Source: Nitrogeniibacter sp050293885 (GTDB lineage Bacteria; Pseudomonadota; Gammaproteobacteria; Burkholderiales; Rhodocyclaceae). Taken from it: a stretch of 34,010 nt of DNA. Made by a program: the position numbers and the translations under genes. This document shows, in pieces, positions 27,531-34,010 of the stretch (positions are counted from its first letter, which is position 1; each line of letters starts with the position of its first letter). A model generated the notes under the pieces. It was not told the DNA's origin. It searched no databases and saw nothing but the letters and a program-made list of their open reading frames with translations. Location: positions 1 through 34,010 of the forward strand of contig JBNKNO010000035.1 of assembly GCA_050293885.1 (NCBI GenBank), written 5' to 3'.

Positions 27531-27565
27531 GGGGATCCCCTGTTGGCGTACGGTAACTAACAAAA

Positions 27566-27594
27566 ACTATACGCCCATTGGGTGTGGTGATGAA
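27566..27594 (-). promoter_or_regulatory. Likely promoter of the amr operon
   Basis: On the minus strand, -35 TTCATC (27594-27589) and -10 TATAGT (27571-27566) are separated by 17 bp. This gives a leader of about 29 bases before the amrB ATG. The -10 is good and the -35 mediocre. The rest of 27595-27757 holds no gene I can support. Confidence 0.5.
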
Positions 27595-27757
27595 GCGTCA
27601 GAGCGACGCCCGATGGAGACCCGAAACGGTAAGGAAACGGGTGTCGCGCCGCGTGGTGCGACGACCACGGCTTGCGCTCAGAAGACACCGGATATCCGGT
27701 GCGCCGAGACGTTGGCAGGCGTGTGATCTACCGGGCCGAACGCGGATGAGCAAGCTC

Positions 27758-27793
27758 GCCAACCCCGCTAATTCAGCCAACCGTGCTAACCGC
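27758..27793 (+). repeat. Four degenerate 9-bp repeats
   Basis: Units GCCAACCCC, GCTAATTCA, GCCAACCGT and GCTAACCGC follow each other in tandem and overlap the stop codon of the BLUF gene on the opposite strand. They would code Ala-Asn-x repeats in one plus frame, but no convincing gene surrounds them. Confidence 0.5.
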
Positions 27794-28268
27794 GCGCGCC
27801 AACCGCTTTCCCTGACAGGCTGGAACGCCACCGACCTTCCTTGAAGCCGGCGAGCAGCTTTTTCGCCCGCCCTTCGTCGAGATCGAGGAGCGTATGGCCG
27901 TCAGTAAAGAAGTCGTTCAGCCCCTCGATGGACTGCATCTCCCGTTGCGAAATCTCCGCGTAGCCCATGGTCCAGTCGGAAAAGTCGCGTTCCGCAATGG
28001 GCTCGACAATGATTTTTGTGATCTTGTTGTGGCGTGCGTCCCGCGATATCGTCGCAAACAGTGCGTCGATTGTTTCCTTTGCCCCTTCGAGGATCTGGAA
28101 AAACACCCCGTCGTCGTGCAGCAGCATGCCGGTGATACCGAGGCGTGCGTTCTTCTCGCGCGCGGCCTGCAGGATAGACAGAATGTGCTCGCGCGTGAGC
28201 TCGCCCTCGGCGCGGCTGGTGTAGATGCAGCGCACCAATGCGTGCGCTGCTTGTGTGTTGGTATTCAT
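27786..28268 (-). CDS. Short BLUF-domain blue-light photoreceptor
   Basis: This 160-residue protein consists of one BLUF domain (about 10-102) plus a C-terminal helical extension. The residues that define flavin photochemistry are present: Tyr16 (RCIYTS), Asn40 (KNARLGITG), Gln58 (VFFQILEG), and the Trp99/Met101 pair (SDWTMGY). It should therefore bind FAD and sense blue light. No output domain is fused, so it presumably signals through a partner protein. The start at 28268 is the ATG before MNTNTQ; GGGGAGG lies 11 bases upstream, slightly far. No obvious partner (EAL, GGDEF or regulator) is adjacent. Confidence 0.9.
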   Translation of the reverse strand: MNTNTQAAHALVRCIYTSRAEGELTREHILSILQAAREKNARLGITGMLLHDDGVFFQILEGAKETIDALFATISRDARHNKITKIIVEPIAERDFSDWTMGYAEISQREMQSIEGLNDFFTDGHTLLDLDEGRAKKLLAGFKEGRWRSSLSGKAVGARG

Positions 28269-28454
28269 GCTGACGGCAACCTCCCCGATATGCCATTGCC
28301 GGGCGCCCCCATCGGGAACGTGCATGCCTGTGCTTCTGTGCCCGTTGCCGCGACGTCACCGCCTGGATTCGCCCATGCGGCGGCGTACGCCCTTTTCGCT
28401 GAAAGCGGATGCGGGTGGCCCGTAAGGGCTATTTCGGAACAATCCGGCAGAGCT

Positions 28455-29726
28455 TTAGCGGGCTTGCAGCGTACCGACCCAGAGCAAGCCGGCCACCAGG
28501 CCGACGCCCGCGGCCAGCATGCCGCCCAGCACCCGGCGGCCGAGCGAGCGGCGACCGATGAACACGGCCATCCCGGTCTTGAAACTCAGATTGGCGATCA
28601 TGGCCAGGCCGGCGGCGGTGACCGTCGGCACCGCGTCGAGCCGTTCCAGCGAGAACAGACGCAGACTCGACAGGGTGATGGCGTCCACATCGGTGAGGCC
28701 CGAAGCGAACGCGATGAAATACAGCCCGCGGGTGCCGATGGCTCCCGACAGCCAGGCGGAGCCGAACAGAACGGCCGCATAGAGCGCGCCAAAGGTGAGG
28801 GCGGCCCGCAGCTCCATCGGGTTCTTGGTTTCCGGCACGGGTGAGCCGTGGGTGGCGTGCAGGTCGCGCCAATTGAAGAGCAGGGCCGCGCCGCCGAGCA
28901 GCAGGCCGGGACCGACGACCTTGATGAGCAAGGGCAGCAGGGCAGGGGCCAGGAAGCCGGCGATGAGCGTGACGCGCACGACCATGACCAGATTGGCGAG
29001 CAGGATCACCAGGGCGGCGGTGGGGCCGAACTCGGCGCGATCGCGTGCGTCGCGGGCGAATACCAGGGTGGTGGCAGTGCTCGACACGAGGCCGCCCAGA
29101 AAGCCCACCAGTGCGGCGCCATAGCGGTTGCCCACCAGTTTGAGAGCGGCATAGCCAGCCAGGCTCACGCCGGCGATCAGCACCACCATGAGCCAGATCT
29201 GATAGGGATTGAGCACGCCGAAGGGGCCATAGCTCTCGTTCGGCAGCACCGGCAGGATGACCAGCGACAACACGCAGAACTGCAGGATGGAGATCCAGTC
29301 GCGCGGCGTGAGCTGTGCCGCCCAGCCACGCAAGGTGGCCTTGAAGTACAGCAGGATGGTGGTACCGACCGCGATCATGATCGACAGTTGGTGGTAACCC
29401 GCCCACACCATGTACCCCAGGGTATGACAGAGCAGGAGCGCAACCACGGTGGTGGTGCCGGGGTCGAGCGGGTCCGGCTTGCGCAGGTAGGCGGCGATGA
29501 TCGTTGCGCCCACCAGCGCCGTGCCCAGCACAAAGGGCCAGACGCTGTCGGTAATCTCGCCGAGCAGGCCGTTCAGCGCGCCGTAGAGACCGACCAGGGC
29601 GAAAGTCCGCAGCCCGGCGCGGGCAGATGGGCGCTGCTCGCGTTCGAGGCCCAGCAAGAGCCCGATTCCTACCGCGATGGCAAGCGCCTGGAGCTGGGAC
29701 GGAACGACGGCGATGGCAGCATCCAT
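28455..29726 (-). CDS. MgtC/SapB-DUF4010 family membrane protein
   Basis: This 423-residue inner-membrane protein has an MgtC/SapB-like N terminus (ALAIAVGIGLLLGLEREQRP, then RTFALVGLYGAL) and a DUF4010 C-terminal half. About a dozen hydrophobic segments can be seen along its length. MgtC-type N termini occur in magnesium- and acid-stress proteins; the DUF4010 half has no assigned function. The ATG at 29726 has no clear binding site, but a TAGAAT box lies 6 bases upstream on the minus strand, so the transcript may be nearly leaderless. It is divergent from ispD with only 64 bp between the start codons. Confidence 0.87.
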   Translation of the reverse strand: MDAAIAVVPSQLQALAIAVGIGLLLGLEREQRPSARAGLRTFALVGLYGALNGLLGEITDSVWPFVLGTALVGATIIAAYLRKPDPLDPGTTTVVALLLCHTLGYMVWAGYHQLSIMIAVGTTILLYFKATLRGWAAQLTPRDWISILQFCVLSLVILPVLPNESYGPFGVLNPYQIWLMVVLIAGVSLAGYAALKLVGNRYGAALVGFLGGLVSSTATTLVFARDARDRAEFGPTAALVILLANLVMVVRVTLIAGFLAPALLPLLIKVVGPGLLLGGAALLFNWRDLHATHGSPVPETKNPMELRAALTFGALYAAVLFGSAWLSGAIGTRGLYFIAFASGLTDVDAITLSSLRLFSLERLDAVPTVTAAGLAMIANLSFKTGMAVFIGRRSLGRRVLGGMLAAGVGLVAGLLWVGTLQAR

Positions 29727-29732
29727 GGCCGC

Positions 29733-29779
29733 ATTCTACGCCGCGAAAACGCGCCCCGTGGCCCTGCTGCAGGTAGAAT
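29733..29779. promoter_or_regulatory. Mirrored divergent -10 boxes (MgtC-like gene / ispD)
   Basis: ATTCTAC (29733-29739) and GTAGAAT (29773-29779) form a 7-bp inverted repeat. Each contains a TAGAAT -10 hexamer pointing outward, 6 bases before the MgtC-like ATG and 11 bases before the ispD ATG. Predicted transcripts begin within a few bases of the start codons. The -35 regions would overlap in the GC-rich centre and are poor. Confidence 0.5.
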
Positions 29780-29790
29780 CGCAAACCATC

Positions 29791-30492
29791 ATGCAGACGC
29801 CCCGACATCGCCACTTCGCGCTTGTGCCCGCCGCCGGCTCCGGCAGCCGCATGGGCCGCGAGACGCCGAAACAATATCTTTCGCTGCTCGGCGAGCCCCT
29901 GCTGCGCCATACCCTGCGCGCGTTGTGCACCGCGCCCATGATCGAGCGCGTGTACGTGGTGCTCTCGGTGGGCGATCAACGCTGGAACGACATGGAAACG
30001 GGCGACCTCGGCGTCAAACTCGTGCCCCTGTACGTGGGCGGTGCCAGCCGCGCCGACAGCGTGCTCAACGGCTTGCGCGCCATTCGGGGCGACGTGAGCG
30101 ATGGCGACTGGGTTCTGGTGCACGACGCCGCGCGCCCGTGCCTCGCGCCCTGGCATATCGACAAACTCATCAACACGCTCGACGACGACGAAGTGGGCGG
30201 ACTGTTGGCCGTGCCGGTGGCCGATACGCTCAAGCGCAGCAACGGGCACGGCCGTTCCGAAGCGACCATACCGCGAGACAGCCTCTGGCAAGCGCAGACG
30301 CCGCAGATGTTCCGCTACGTGATGCTGCGGCGGGCGCTAGAATCGGCGCGCGAAGTCACCGACGAAGCCAGCGCCATCGAGGCCGCGGGGCTGCATCCGC
30401 GCCTGGTGCACGGCGACACCACCAACATCAAGGTCACCTATCCGCTCGACCTGCATCTGGCCGAGTGGATTCTGCAGAATCGCGAGGGCTAG
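29791..30492 (+). CDS. ispD: 2-C-methyl-D-erythritol 4-phosphate cytidylyltransferase
   Basis: This 233-residue cytidylyltransferase makes CDP-methylerythritol from MEP and CTP in the non-mevalonate isoprenoid pathway. The nucleotide-binding signature VPAAGSGSRMGRETPKQYL lies near residues 12-30. VHDAARPC, DTLKRS and the C-terminal NIKVTYPLDL complete the family pattern. The start at 29791 gives the usual short N terminus. No Shine-Dalgarno sequence precedes it, but a TAGAAT box does, which suggests a nearly leaderless message. ispF follows after 3 bp, so the pair is one operon, as in many proteobacteria. Confidence 0.97.
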   Translation: MQTPRHRHFALVPAAGSGSRMGRETPKQYLSLLGEPLLRHTLRALCTAPMIERVYVVLSVGDQRWNDMETGDLGVKLVPLYVGGASRADSVLNGLRAIRGDVSDGDWVLVHDAARPCLAPWHIDKLINTLDDDEVGGLLAVPVADTLKRSNGHGRSEATIPRDSLWQAQTPQMFRYVMLRRALESAREVTDEASAIEAAGLHPRLVHGDTTNIKVTYPLDLHLAEWILQNREG

Positions 30493-30495
30493 GGC

Positions 30496-30987
30496 ATGCG
30501 CACAGACATTCGTATCGGTCAGGGCTTCGACGTCCACGCCTTGGTCAGCGGCCGGCCGCTCATCATCGGCGGCGTGCGCATTCCCTTCGACAAAGGCCTG
30601 CTCGGTCATTCCGACGCAGATGTGCTGCTGCACGCCATTACCGACGCGCTGCTGGGCGCGGCCGGGCTCGGCGACATCGGCCGCCACTTCCCCGACACCG
30701 ACCCCGCCCATGCCGGCGCCGACAGCCGCGCGCTGTTGCGCCAGGCCATGGCAGCGGTGGCCGCGGCTGGCTATCGCGTCGGCAATGTAGACGCCACCGT
30801 CATCGCCCAAGCCCCCAAACTCTTACCCCATGTGCCCGCCATGGTCGCCAACATCGCCGCCGATCTGTCGATTGCGCCCGATTGCGTCAATATCAAGGGC
30901 AAGACCACCGAACGGCTCGGCTTCACCGGCCGTGGGGAAGGCATCGCTGCGCAAGCCGTGGCGCTGCTGATCAAGGATGCTGGCTGA
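30496..30987 (+). CDS. ispF: 2-C-methyl-D-erythritol 2,4-cyclodiphosphate synthase
   Basis: This 163-residue trimeric enzyme cyclises the IspE product, two steps after IspD. Metal-binding residues Asp12 and His14 (GFDVHAL) and His46 (LLHAITDA) are present, with the signature GHSDADVLLHAITDALLGA and the C-terminal KGKTTERLGFTGRGEGI. Length is typical (about 160). It starts 3 bp after the ispD stop and overlaps thpR by 11 bases, so the three genes form one translationally linked unit. Confidence 0.97.
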   Translation: MRTDIRIGQGFDVHALVSGRPLIIGGVRIPFDKGLLGHSDADVLLHAITDALLGAAGLGDIGRHFPDTDPAHAGADSRALLRQAMAAVAAAGYRVGNVDATVIAQAPKLLPHVPAMVANIAADLSIAPDCVNIKGKTTERLGFTGRGEGIAAQAVALLIKDAG

Positions 30988-31585
30988 CACAACCGTGCCG
31001 CCGCCGCCCGACGCGTCGCGCTGCCGGGTCTTTTTCGCGCTGTGGCCAGACAAGGACGTCGCGCACGCGCTGCGCCAACGGGCCGCGTCGATGGCGCCGC
31101 CCGAAGCACGCAAGATGCGCCGCGACACCCTCCATCTCACGCTCGCCTTCGTCGGCGACATCGCGGCCGACGCGCTGCCCGCGCTCATGCGCGTGGGCGA
31201 TCGCACCGCGTGGCCATCGTTCACCTTGGAGATCGACCGCATCGGGCATTGGCCGCACAACCGCATCGTCTGGGCCGGCAGCACCCACACCCCGAAAGCA
31301 CTGGCCGAACTCGCAGCCTCGCTACACACGGACCTCAACGCCATCGGCATCGCATTGCCCGAGCGCGATTTTGTTCCGCATGTCACGCTGGCGCGAAAAG
31401 CCACCGCATTGACGACAAGCGAACCGAAAGTCGAACCGGTTTCGTGGCACGTGCACGGCGGTGTGCTGGTGGCATCGACGCGAACCGCCAGCGGGGCCGC
31501 GTATCGCGTGCTCAAACGCTGGTCGTCAGCGCCGTCGGCCGCATCGCGCGACGCGGCCAACCCGTCGCGGGAGACAGGCGGCTGA
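30977..31585 (+). CDS. thpR: RNA 2',3'-cyclic phosphodiesterase (2H phosphoesterase)
   Basis: This 202-residue protein has the two H-x-T-x motifs of the 2H phosphoesterase superfamily, HLTL at His53 and HVTL at His135, and the N-terminal block RVFFALWPD typical of ThpR/LigT. Such enzymes open 2',3'-cyclic phosphates on RNA, and some show RNA ligase activity in vitro. The ATG at 30977 overlaps the end of ispF; a slightly later GTG is possible because the first 15 residues are Pro-rich and not conserved. The last 20 residues look disordered. It is the final gene of the ispD-ispF-thpR unit. Confidence 0.9.
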   Translation: MLADTTVPPPPDASRCRVFFALWPDKDVAHALRQRAASMAPPEARKMRRDTLHLTLAFVGDIAADALPALMRVGDRTAWPSFTLEIDRIGHWPHNRIVWAGSTHTPKALAELAASLHTDLNAIGIALPERDFVPHVTLARKATALTTSEPKVEPVSWHVHGGVLVASTRTASGAAYRVLKRWSSAPSAASRDAANPSRETGG

Positions 31586-31763
31586 ATTCGCGCATCAGGC
31601 AAGGGCCGCACGCTGCGCCCCTTGAACGGAAAGACATTCGGCGCAATGCGTTTCGCTTGTTGGTGCTCACCCGACCGCGCCTCGCACTCGGTGGCCAATG
31701 CGCGGCTGCGAAAGTGATCGATATGGTCGAGGCGTTGCGATAGGGCACTCCCGAAGCCTCCGC

Positions 31764-31775
31764 GAAGCGCGCTTC
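31764..31775. repeat. Perfect 12-bp palindrome GAAGCGCGCTTC
   Basis: It lies in the 382-bp gene-free gap 31586-31967, 22 bp before the direct repeats described next. It may be the hairpin part of a small REP-like element; alone it proves little. Confidence 0.4.
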
Positions 31776-31797
31776 AGTGCGTCAATGTGTGTTAATT

Positions 31798-31844
31798 CAA
31801 GACCTGACCCCCTTTGTTCATTACAAGACCTGACCCCCTTTGTT
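31798..31844. repeat. Two 21-bp direct repeats with CCTGACCCCCTTTG core
   Basis: Identical 21-bp copies lie at 31798-31818 and 31824-31844 with start points 26 bp apart. A 12-bp inverted copy of their core (AAGGGGGTCAGG) occurs at 31961-31972. From memory, very similar GGGGGTCAGGTCTTG sequences occur as dispersed repeats in proteobacteria, often near Y1 (REP-associated) transposase genes; I could not check this. No transposase is present here. Confidence 0.65.
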
Positions 31845-31849
31845 TCCTT

Positions 31850-31981
31850 TGTTTCCGCGAGAAACCCTGTCCGGAAGAATTGGTGGACATCGCGGACCAG
31901 CATGCTCAGCAACACGAAAATCCAGAGGCTGGATAGCGTCACCCGCCAGCGCAGTTCCTGAAGGGGGTCAGGACGGCGCAT
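31850..31981 (-). pseudogene. Truncated small membrane-protein gene, 3' end replaced by repeats
   Basis: The ATG at 31981 overlaps the methyltransferase stop codon by 14 bases, as in a translationally coupled gene pair. About 44 codons look real: a basic start (LRWRVTLSSLWIF) leading into a hydrophobic helix and a VRDVHQFFRTGFLAE segment. The frame then enters the GGGGGTCAGG repeats and continues as non-protein-like sequence to a stop at 31667. This looks like the N terminus of a small multi-helix membrane protein whose remainder was lost. I cannot name the family. Confidence 0.5.
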
Positions 31982-32684
31982 CGCTCGGTTTCCTCGCGAC
32001 GATGAAGACGGCCTTGTCGACCGCGGGCCGCCATTGCTCTTCGATGGAGAAGCCGGCGTCGGTCAGCGTCGCGATGAGCGCATCGCAGGTATACATGCGG
32101 ATCTTCGGCGGAATCAGGCCGAGCCACCGGCCCGGGGGGCCGATCAGCGCCAACAGGGCGACGTACTTGCGCGCGTCACGCAGGCAGGGGGTACTGGTCA
32201 CGAACAGGCCGCCGGGTTTCAGCATCCGGTCGATGCGGGCGATGGCGGCGTGGTCGTCGTCGAGCAGATGCAGGACGTTGAGGGCCAGCACCATGTCCAG
32301 CGAGCCGTCGGGGATCTGCAGCGTTTCGATGCTCGCGACCTCGAAATCGACGTTGCTGACCGTGCTTGCCTTCGTACGCGCAATCTCGATCATCGCCGGC
32401 GAGATGTCGGTGGCGTGGATATGCCCGACGTAGGGCGCGTGGGCGATTGCGGTCGATCCGGTGCCGCAGCCGATTTCAAGGACGTCCATGTCCGGCCGGA
32501 AGTAGGCGCGGGTCCGGGCGAGCTTGTGCTGGTAGGAGGCCTCGTCGCTCACCGGGCGCTTTGCGTAGCGCTCGGCGATGCGATCCCAGAACGTCGCGTC
32601 CTGGCCACTGCCAACGCCGTCGGGCCGACTTCGGCGCAGCACGTCATGTGCCTCGGGGGAAAGTTTTTCGTCGATGGATGCCAT
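31968..32684 (-). CDS. SAM-dependent class I methyltransferase
   Basis: This 238-residue protein has a class I methyltransferase fold: motif I VLEIGCGTGSTA, the acidic ATDISPAMIEIAR, motif IV-like SLDMVLALNVLHLLDD, and LKPGGLFV. The substrate cannot be told. Three in-frame ATGs are possible (32732, 32699, 32684). I prefer 32684 because GGAAG lies 8 bases upstream and the family-like sequence ASIDEKLSPEAHDVLRRSRP begins there. It is divergent from a LysR regulator 101 bp away, its likely controller. It overlaps a truncated downstream gene by 14 bases. LysR plus methyltransferase has the look of a small accessory module. Confidence 0.87.
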   Translation of the reverse strand: MASIDEKLSPEAHDVLRRSRPDGVGSGQDATFWDRIAERYAKRPVSDEASYQHKLARTRAYFRPDMDVLEIGCGTGSTAIAHAPYVGHIHATDISPAMIEIARTKASTVSNVDFEVASIETLQIPDGSLDMVLALNVLHLLDDDHAAIARIDRMLKPGGLFVTSTPCLRDARKYVALLALIGPPGRWLGLIPPKIRMYTCDALIATLTDAGFSIEEQWRPAVDKAVFIVARKPSDAPS

Positions 32685-32736
32685 AGGGTCGTCTTCCATT
32701 GGAGTTCTAGAGCGCACTCGCAGTCTATCCATGTGA

Positions 32737-32751
32737 ATTTCAATGGTAAAT
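32737..32751. promoter_or_regulatory. Candidate LysR binding site (T-N11-A)
   Basis: ATTTCAATGGTAAAT is an interrupted dyad (ATTT/AAAT) that contains the T-N11-A pattern typical of LysR-type regulators. It lies in the 101-bp space between the divergent methyltransferase and lysR-type genes, 35 bp before the regulator ATG. Short AT-rich dyads are common, so this is tentative. Confidence 0.4.
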
Positions 32752-32785
32752 TGGCGAAAACTGCATCTCACATATACAAATACGC

Positions 32786-33670
32786 ATGAACTGGCTGAAT
32801 ACCGCTTTCGACTGGAATCAGGCCCGGGCCTTTCTCGTGACCGCGGAGGAAGGCTCGTTTTCCGCCGCGGCGCGGGCATTGGCGCTGACCCAGCCCACCG
32901 TCGGCCGTCAGGTCAACGCACTGGAAGAAGCGCTGGGTGTCGCCTTGTTCGAGCGCATCGGGCGGTCGTTGTCGCTGACGCCTGCCGGCCTCGAGCTGCT
33001 GGAGCACGTGCGCGCCATGGGCGAGGCGGCGGGGCTGGTCTCGCTATCGGCCTCGGGCCAGTCGCAATCGATCAGCGGTCAGGTGTGCATCACCGCGAGC
33101 GACGTGGTGTCGACCTATCACCTGCCGCCGGTCGTGGCCCGCTTGCGGGAGGTCGCCCCCGACATCGAGATCGAGATTCTTGCGTCGAACACCCTCCAGG
33201 ACCTCCGCCGACGCGAGGCGGATATCGCGATCCGCCACGTACGGCCCGAGCATCCCGATCTGATCACGAGGCTCATCCGCGAAACCACCGCGCACCTCTA
33301 CGCATCGACCGCCTATCTCGACCAAGTCGGCCGTCCCGGCAGCCTCGCCGAGCTCAATGCACTGAGCTTCATCGGTTTCGAGGACACGGAACGCGCGATC
33401 ACGATCCTCAACGCCCAGGGGCTCGCGCTGAGTCGCCATCACTTCCCGATCGCGACCAACAACGGCGTGGCGCGATGGGAGATGGCGAAGCAAGGGATGG
33501 GCGTCACGGTCATGCCCCGGGAGCTGGCGGCGATCAGCCCCGGCATGGAAGCCTTGCTGCCGGCACAGGTCGCGATCCCGATCCCGATCTGGCTGACGAC
33601 CCACCGCGAACTGCACACCAGCCGCCGCATCCGGCTGGTATTCGATGTGCTGGCCGAGGCCTTGTCCTGA
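32786..33670 (+). CDS. LysR family transcriptional regulator
   Basis: This 294-residue protein has the standard LysR layout. The winged helix-turn-helix at about 10-70 reads FLVTAEEGSFSAAARALALTQPTVGRQVNALEEALG, and a periplasmic-binding-protein-like effector domain follows (ISGQVCITASDVVSTYHLPPVVARL onward). Length is normal. LysR regulators usually bind a site between themselves and a divergent target gene, here the methyltransferase, and repress their own synthesis. The effector is unknown. No strong binding site precedes the ATG at 32786; the preceding sequence is AT-rich (ACATATACAAATACGC). Confidence 0.93.
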   Translation: MNWLNTAFDWNQARAFLVTAEEGSFSAAARALALTQPTVGRQVNALEEALGVALFERIGRSLSLTPAGLELLEHVRAMGEAAGLVSLSASGQSQSISGQVCITASDVVSTYHLPPVVARLREVAPDIEIEILASNTLQDLRRREADIAIRHVRPEHPDLITRLIRETTAHLYASTAYLDQVGRPGSLAELNALSFIGFEDTERAITILNAQGLALSRHHFPIATNNGVARWEMAKQGMGVTVMPRELAAISPGMEALLPAQVAIPIPIWLTTHRELHTSRRIRLVFDVLAEALS

Positions 33671-33792
33671 CGGGGTGAATGCAGGGCAACGTTGAACCCG
33701 CAGGTGGGCCACGACTCGCCGTTCCAATTTCGCGAAGATACAGCGCACGGCACGCCCGCACACAAGTCGTAGAAAGGGAACAGGAAAGACAA

Positions 33793-34010
33793 GGATCAAT
33801 GGGGTGACAGGATCAATGGGACAGGATCAATGGAGCAGGATCAATGGAGCAGGATCAATGGAGCAGGATCAATGGAGCAGGATCAATGGAGCAGGATCAA
33901 TGGAGCAGGATCAATGGAGCAGGATCAATGGAGCAGGATCAATGGAGCAGGATCAATGGAGCAGGATCAATGGAGCAGGATCAATGGAGCAGGATCAATG
34001 GAGCAGGATC
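33793..34010 (+). repeat. 14-bp tandem repeat array, running past the window end
   Basis: The unit GGATCAATGGAGCA is repeated 13 times without a mismatch from 33824 to 34005, and the first 5 bases of a further copy end the window. Two diverged units precede it: a 17-mer GGATCAATGGGGTGACA (33793-33809) and GGATCAATGGGACA (33810-33823). Every unit contains GATC and an ATG. Since 14 is not a multiple of 3, all three plus frames read the same 14-residue cycle and none contains a stop. The minus strand has a TGA every 42 bases. The gap 33671-33792 before it shows no gene. Confidence 0.95.

Noticed and set aside
27578..27844. An 88-codon plus-strand gene before the BLUF gene
   Set aside because: Very Arg-rich, no binding site, overlaps the BLUF gene antisense, and ends in the 9-bp repeats; not protein-like.
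28429..30291. A 620-codon minus-strand frame across ispD and the MgtC-like gene
   Set aside because: It reads another frame of two well-supported genes, and its translation shows no domain.
28848..31412. An 854-codon open frame on the plus strand
   Set aside because: It lies antisense to the MgtC-like gene and then out of frame through ispD, ispF and thpR. Its composition (Arg/Gln/His-rich) is typical of a GC-rich shadow frame, and the genes on the correct frames are clear family members.
33824..34010. A CRISPR array
   Set aside because: The 14-bp units are contiguous with no spacers, and no cas gene is present.

Overview
The window looks like a chromosome segment of a GC-rich betaproteobacterium, most likely Rhodocyclales (Azoarcus/Thauera/Zoogloea-like). 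This rests on gene order (tig-clpP-clpX-lon-hupB-tRNA-ppiD, ispD-ispF), a GTG-started hupB and codon use. The genus is an inference; no rRNA or other taxonomic marker is present.

Layout. 1-3192 holds the 3' part of a large fusion protein with two haem c motifs (hydrazine-synthase-alpha-like region) and a C-terminal serine-hydrolase-like domain. 3287-9096 (minus) holds an HDOD protein and the stress set prkA-yeaH-spoVR. 9450-15211 (plus) is the protein quality-control operon tig-clpP-clpX-lon, followed by hupB, tRNA-Val, tRNA-Asp and ppiD, separated by clear intrinsic terminators. fabI (minus) converges on ppiD. 18862-23651 is a peptide-type ABC operon with a membrane-anchored binding protein and two permeases but no ATPase. 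23671-27530 (minus) holds a small HExxH protein and the AmmeMemoRadiSam cluster amrB-amrA-amrS plus an alpha/beta-hydrolase-like gene. A BLUF photoreceptor and an MgtC/DUF4010 membrane protein follow. ispD-ispF-thpR are on plus. The last 2.4 kb is more accessory: a repeat-disrupted gene remnant, a methyltransferase divergent from a LysR regulator, and a 14-bp tandem array running out of the window.

How the genes work together. Trigger factor, ClpXP, Lon and PpiD form a folding/proteolysis block. PrkA, YeaH and SpoVR are a co-occurring stress trio. IspD and IspF supply two steps of the MEP isoprenoid pathway. FabI is the fatty-acid elongation reductase.

Most notable structures. (1) A ~233-bp MITE-like insertion (terminal inverted repeats, ATGAT(C) target duplication) lies exactly at the former ATGA overlap of the two ABC permease genes. 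It strands the second gene's Shine-Dalgarno sequence 5' of the element. (2) A GATC-containing 14-bp tandem array is open in all three forward frames. (3) A membrane-protein gene translationally coupled to the methyltransferase is cut off by GGGGGTCAGG-type repeats. (4) The first gene is a cytochrome c/hydrolase fusion.
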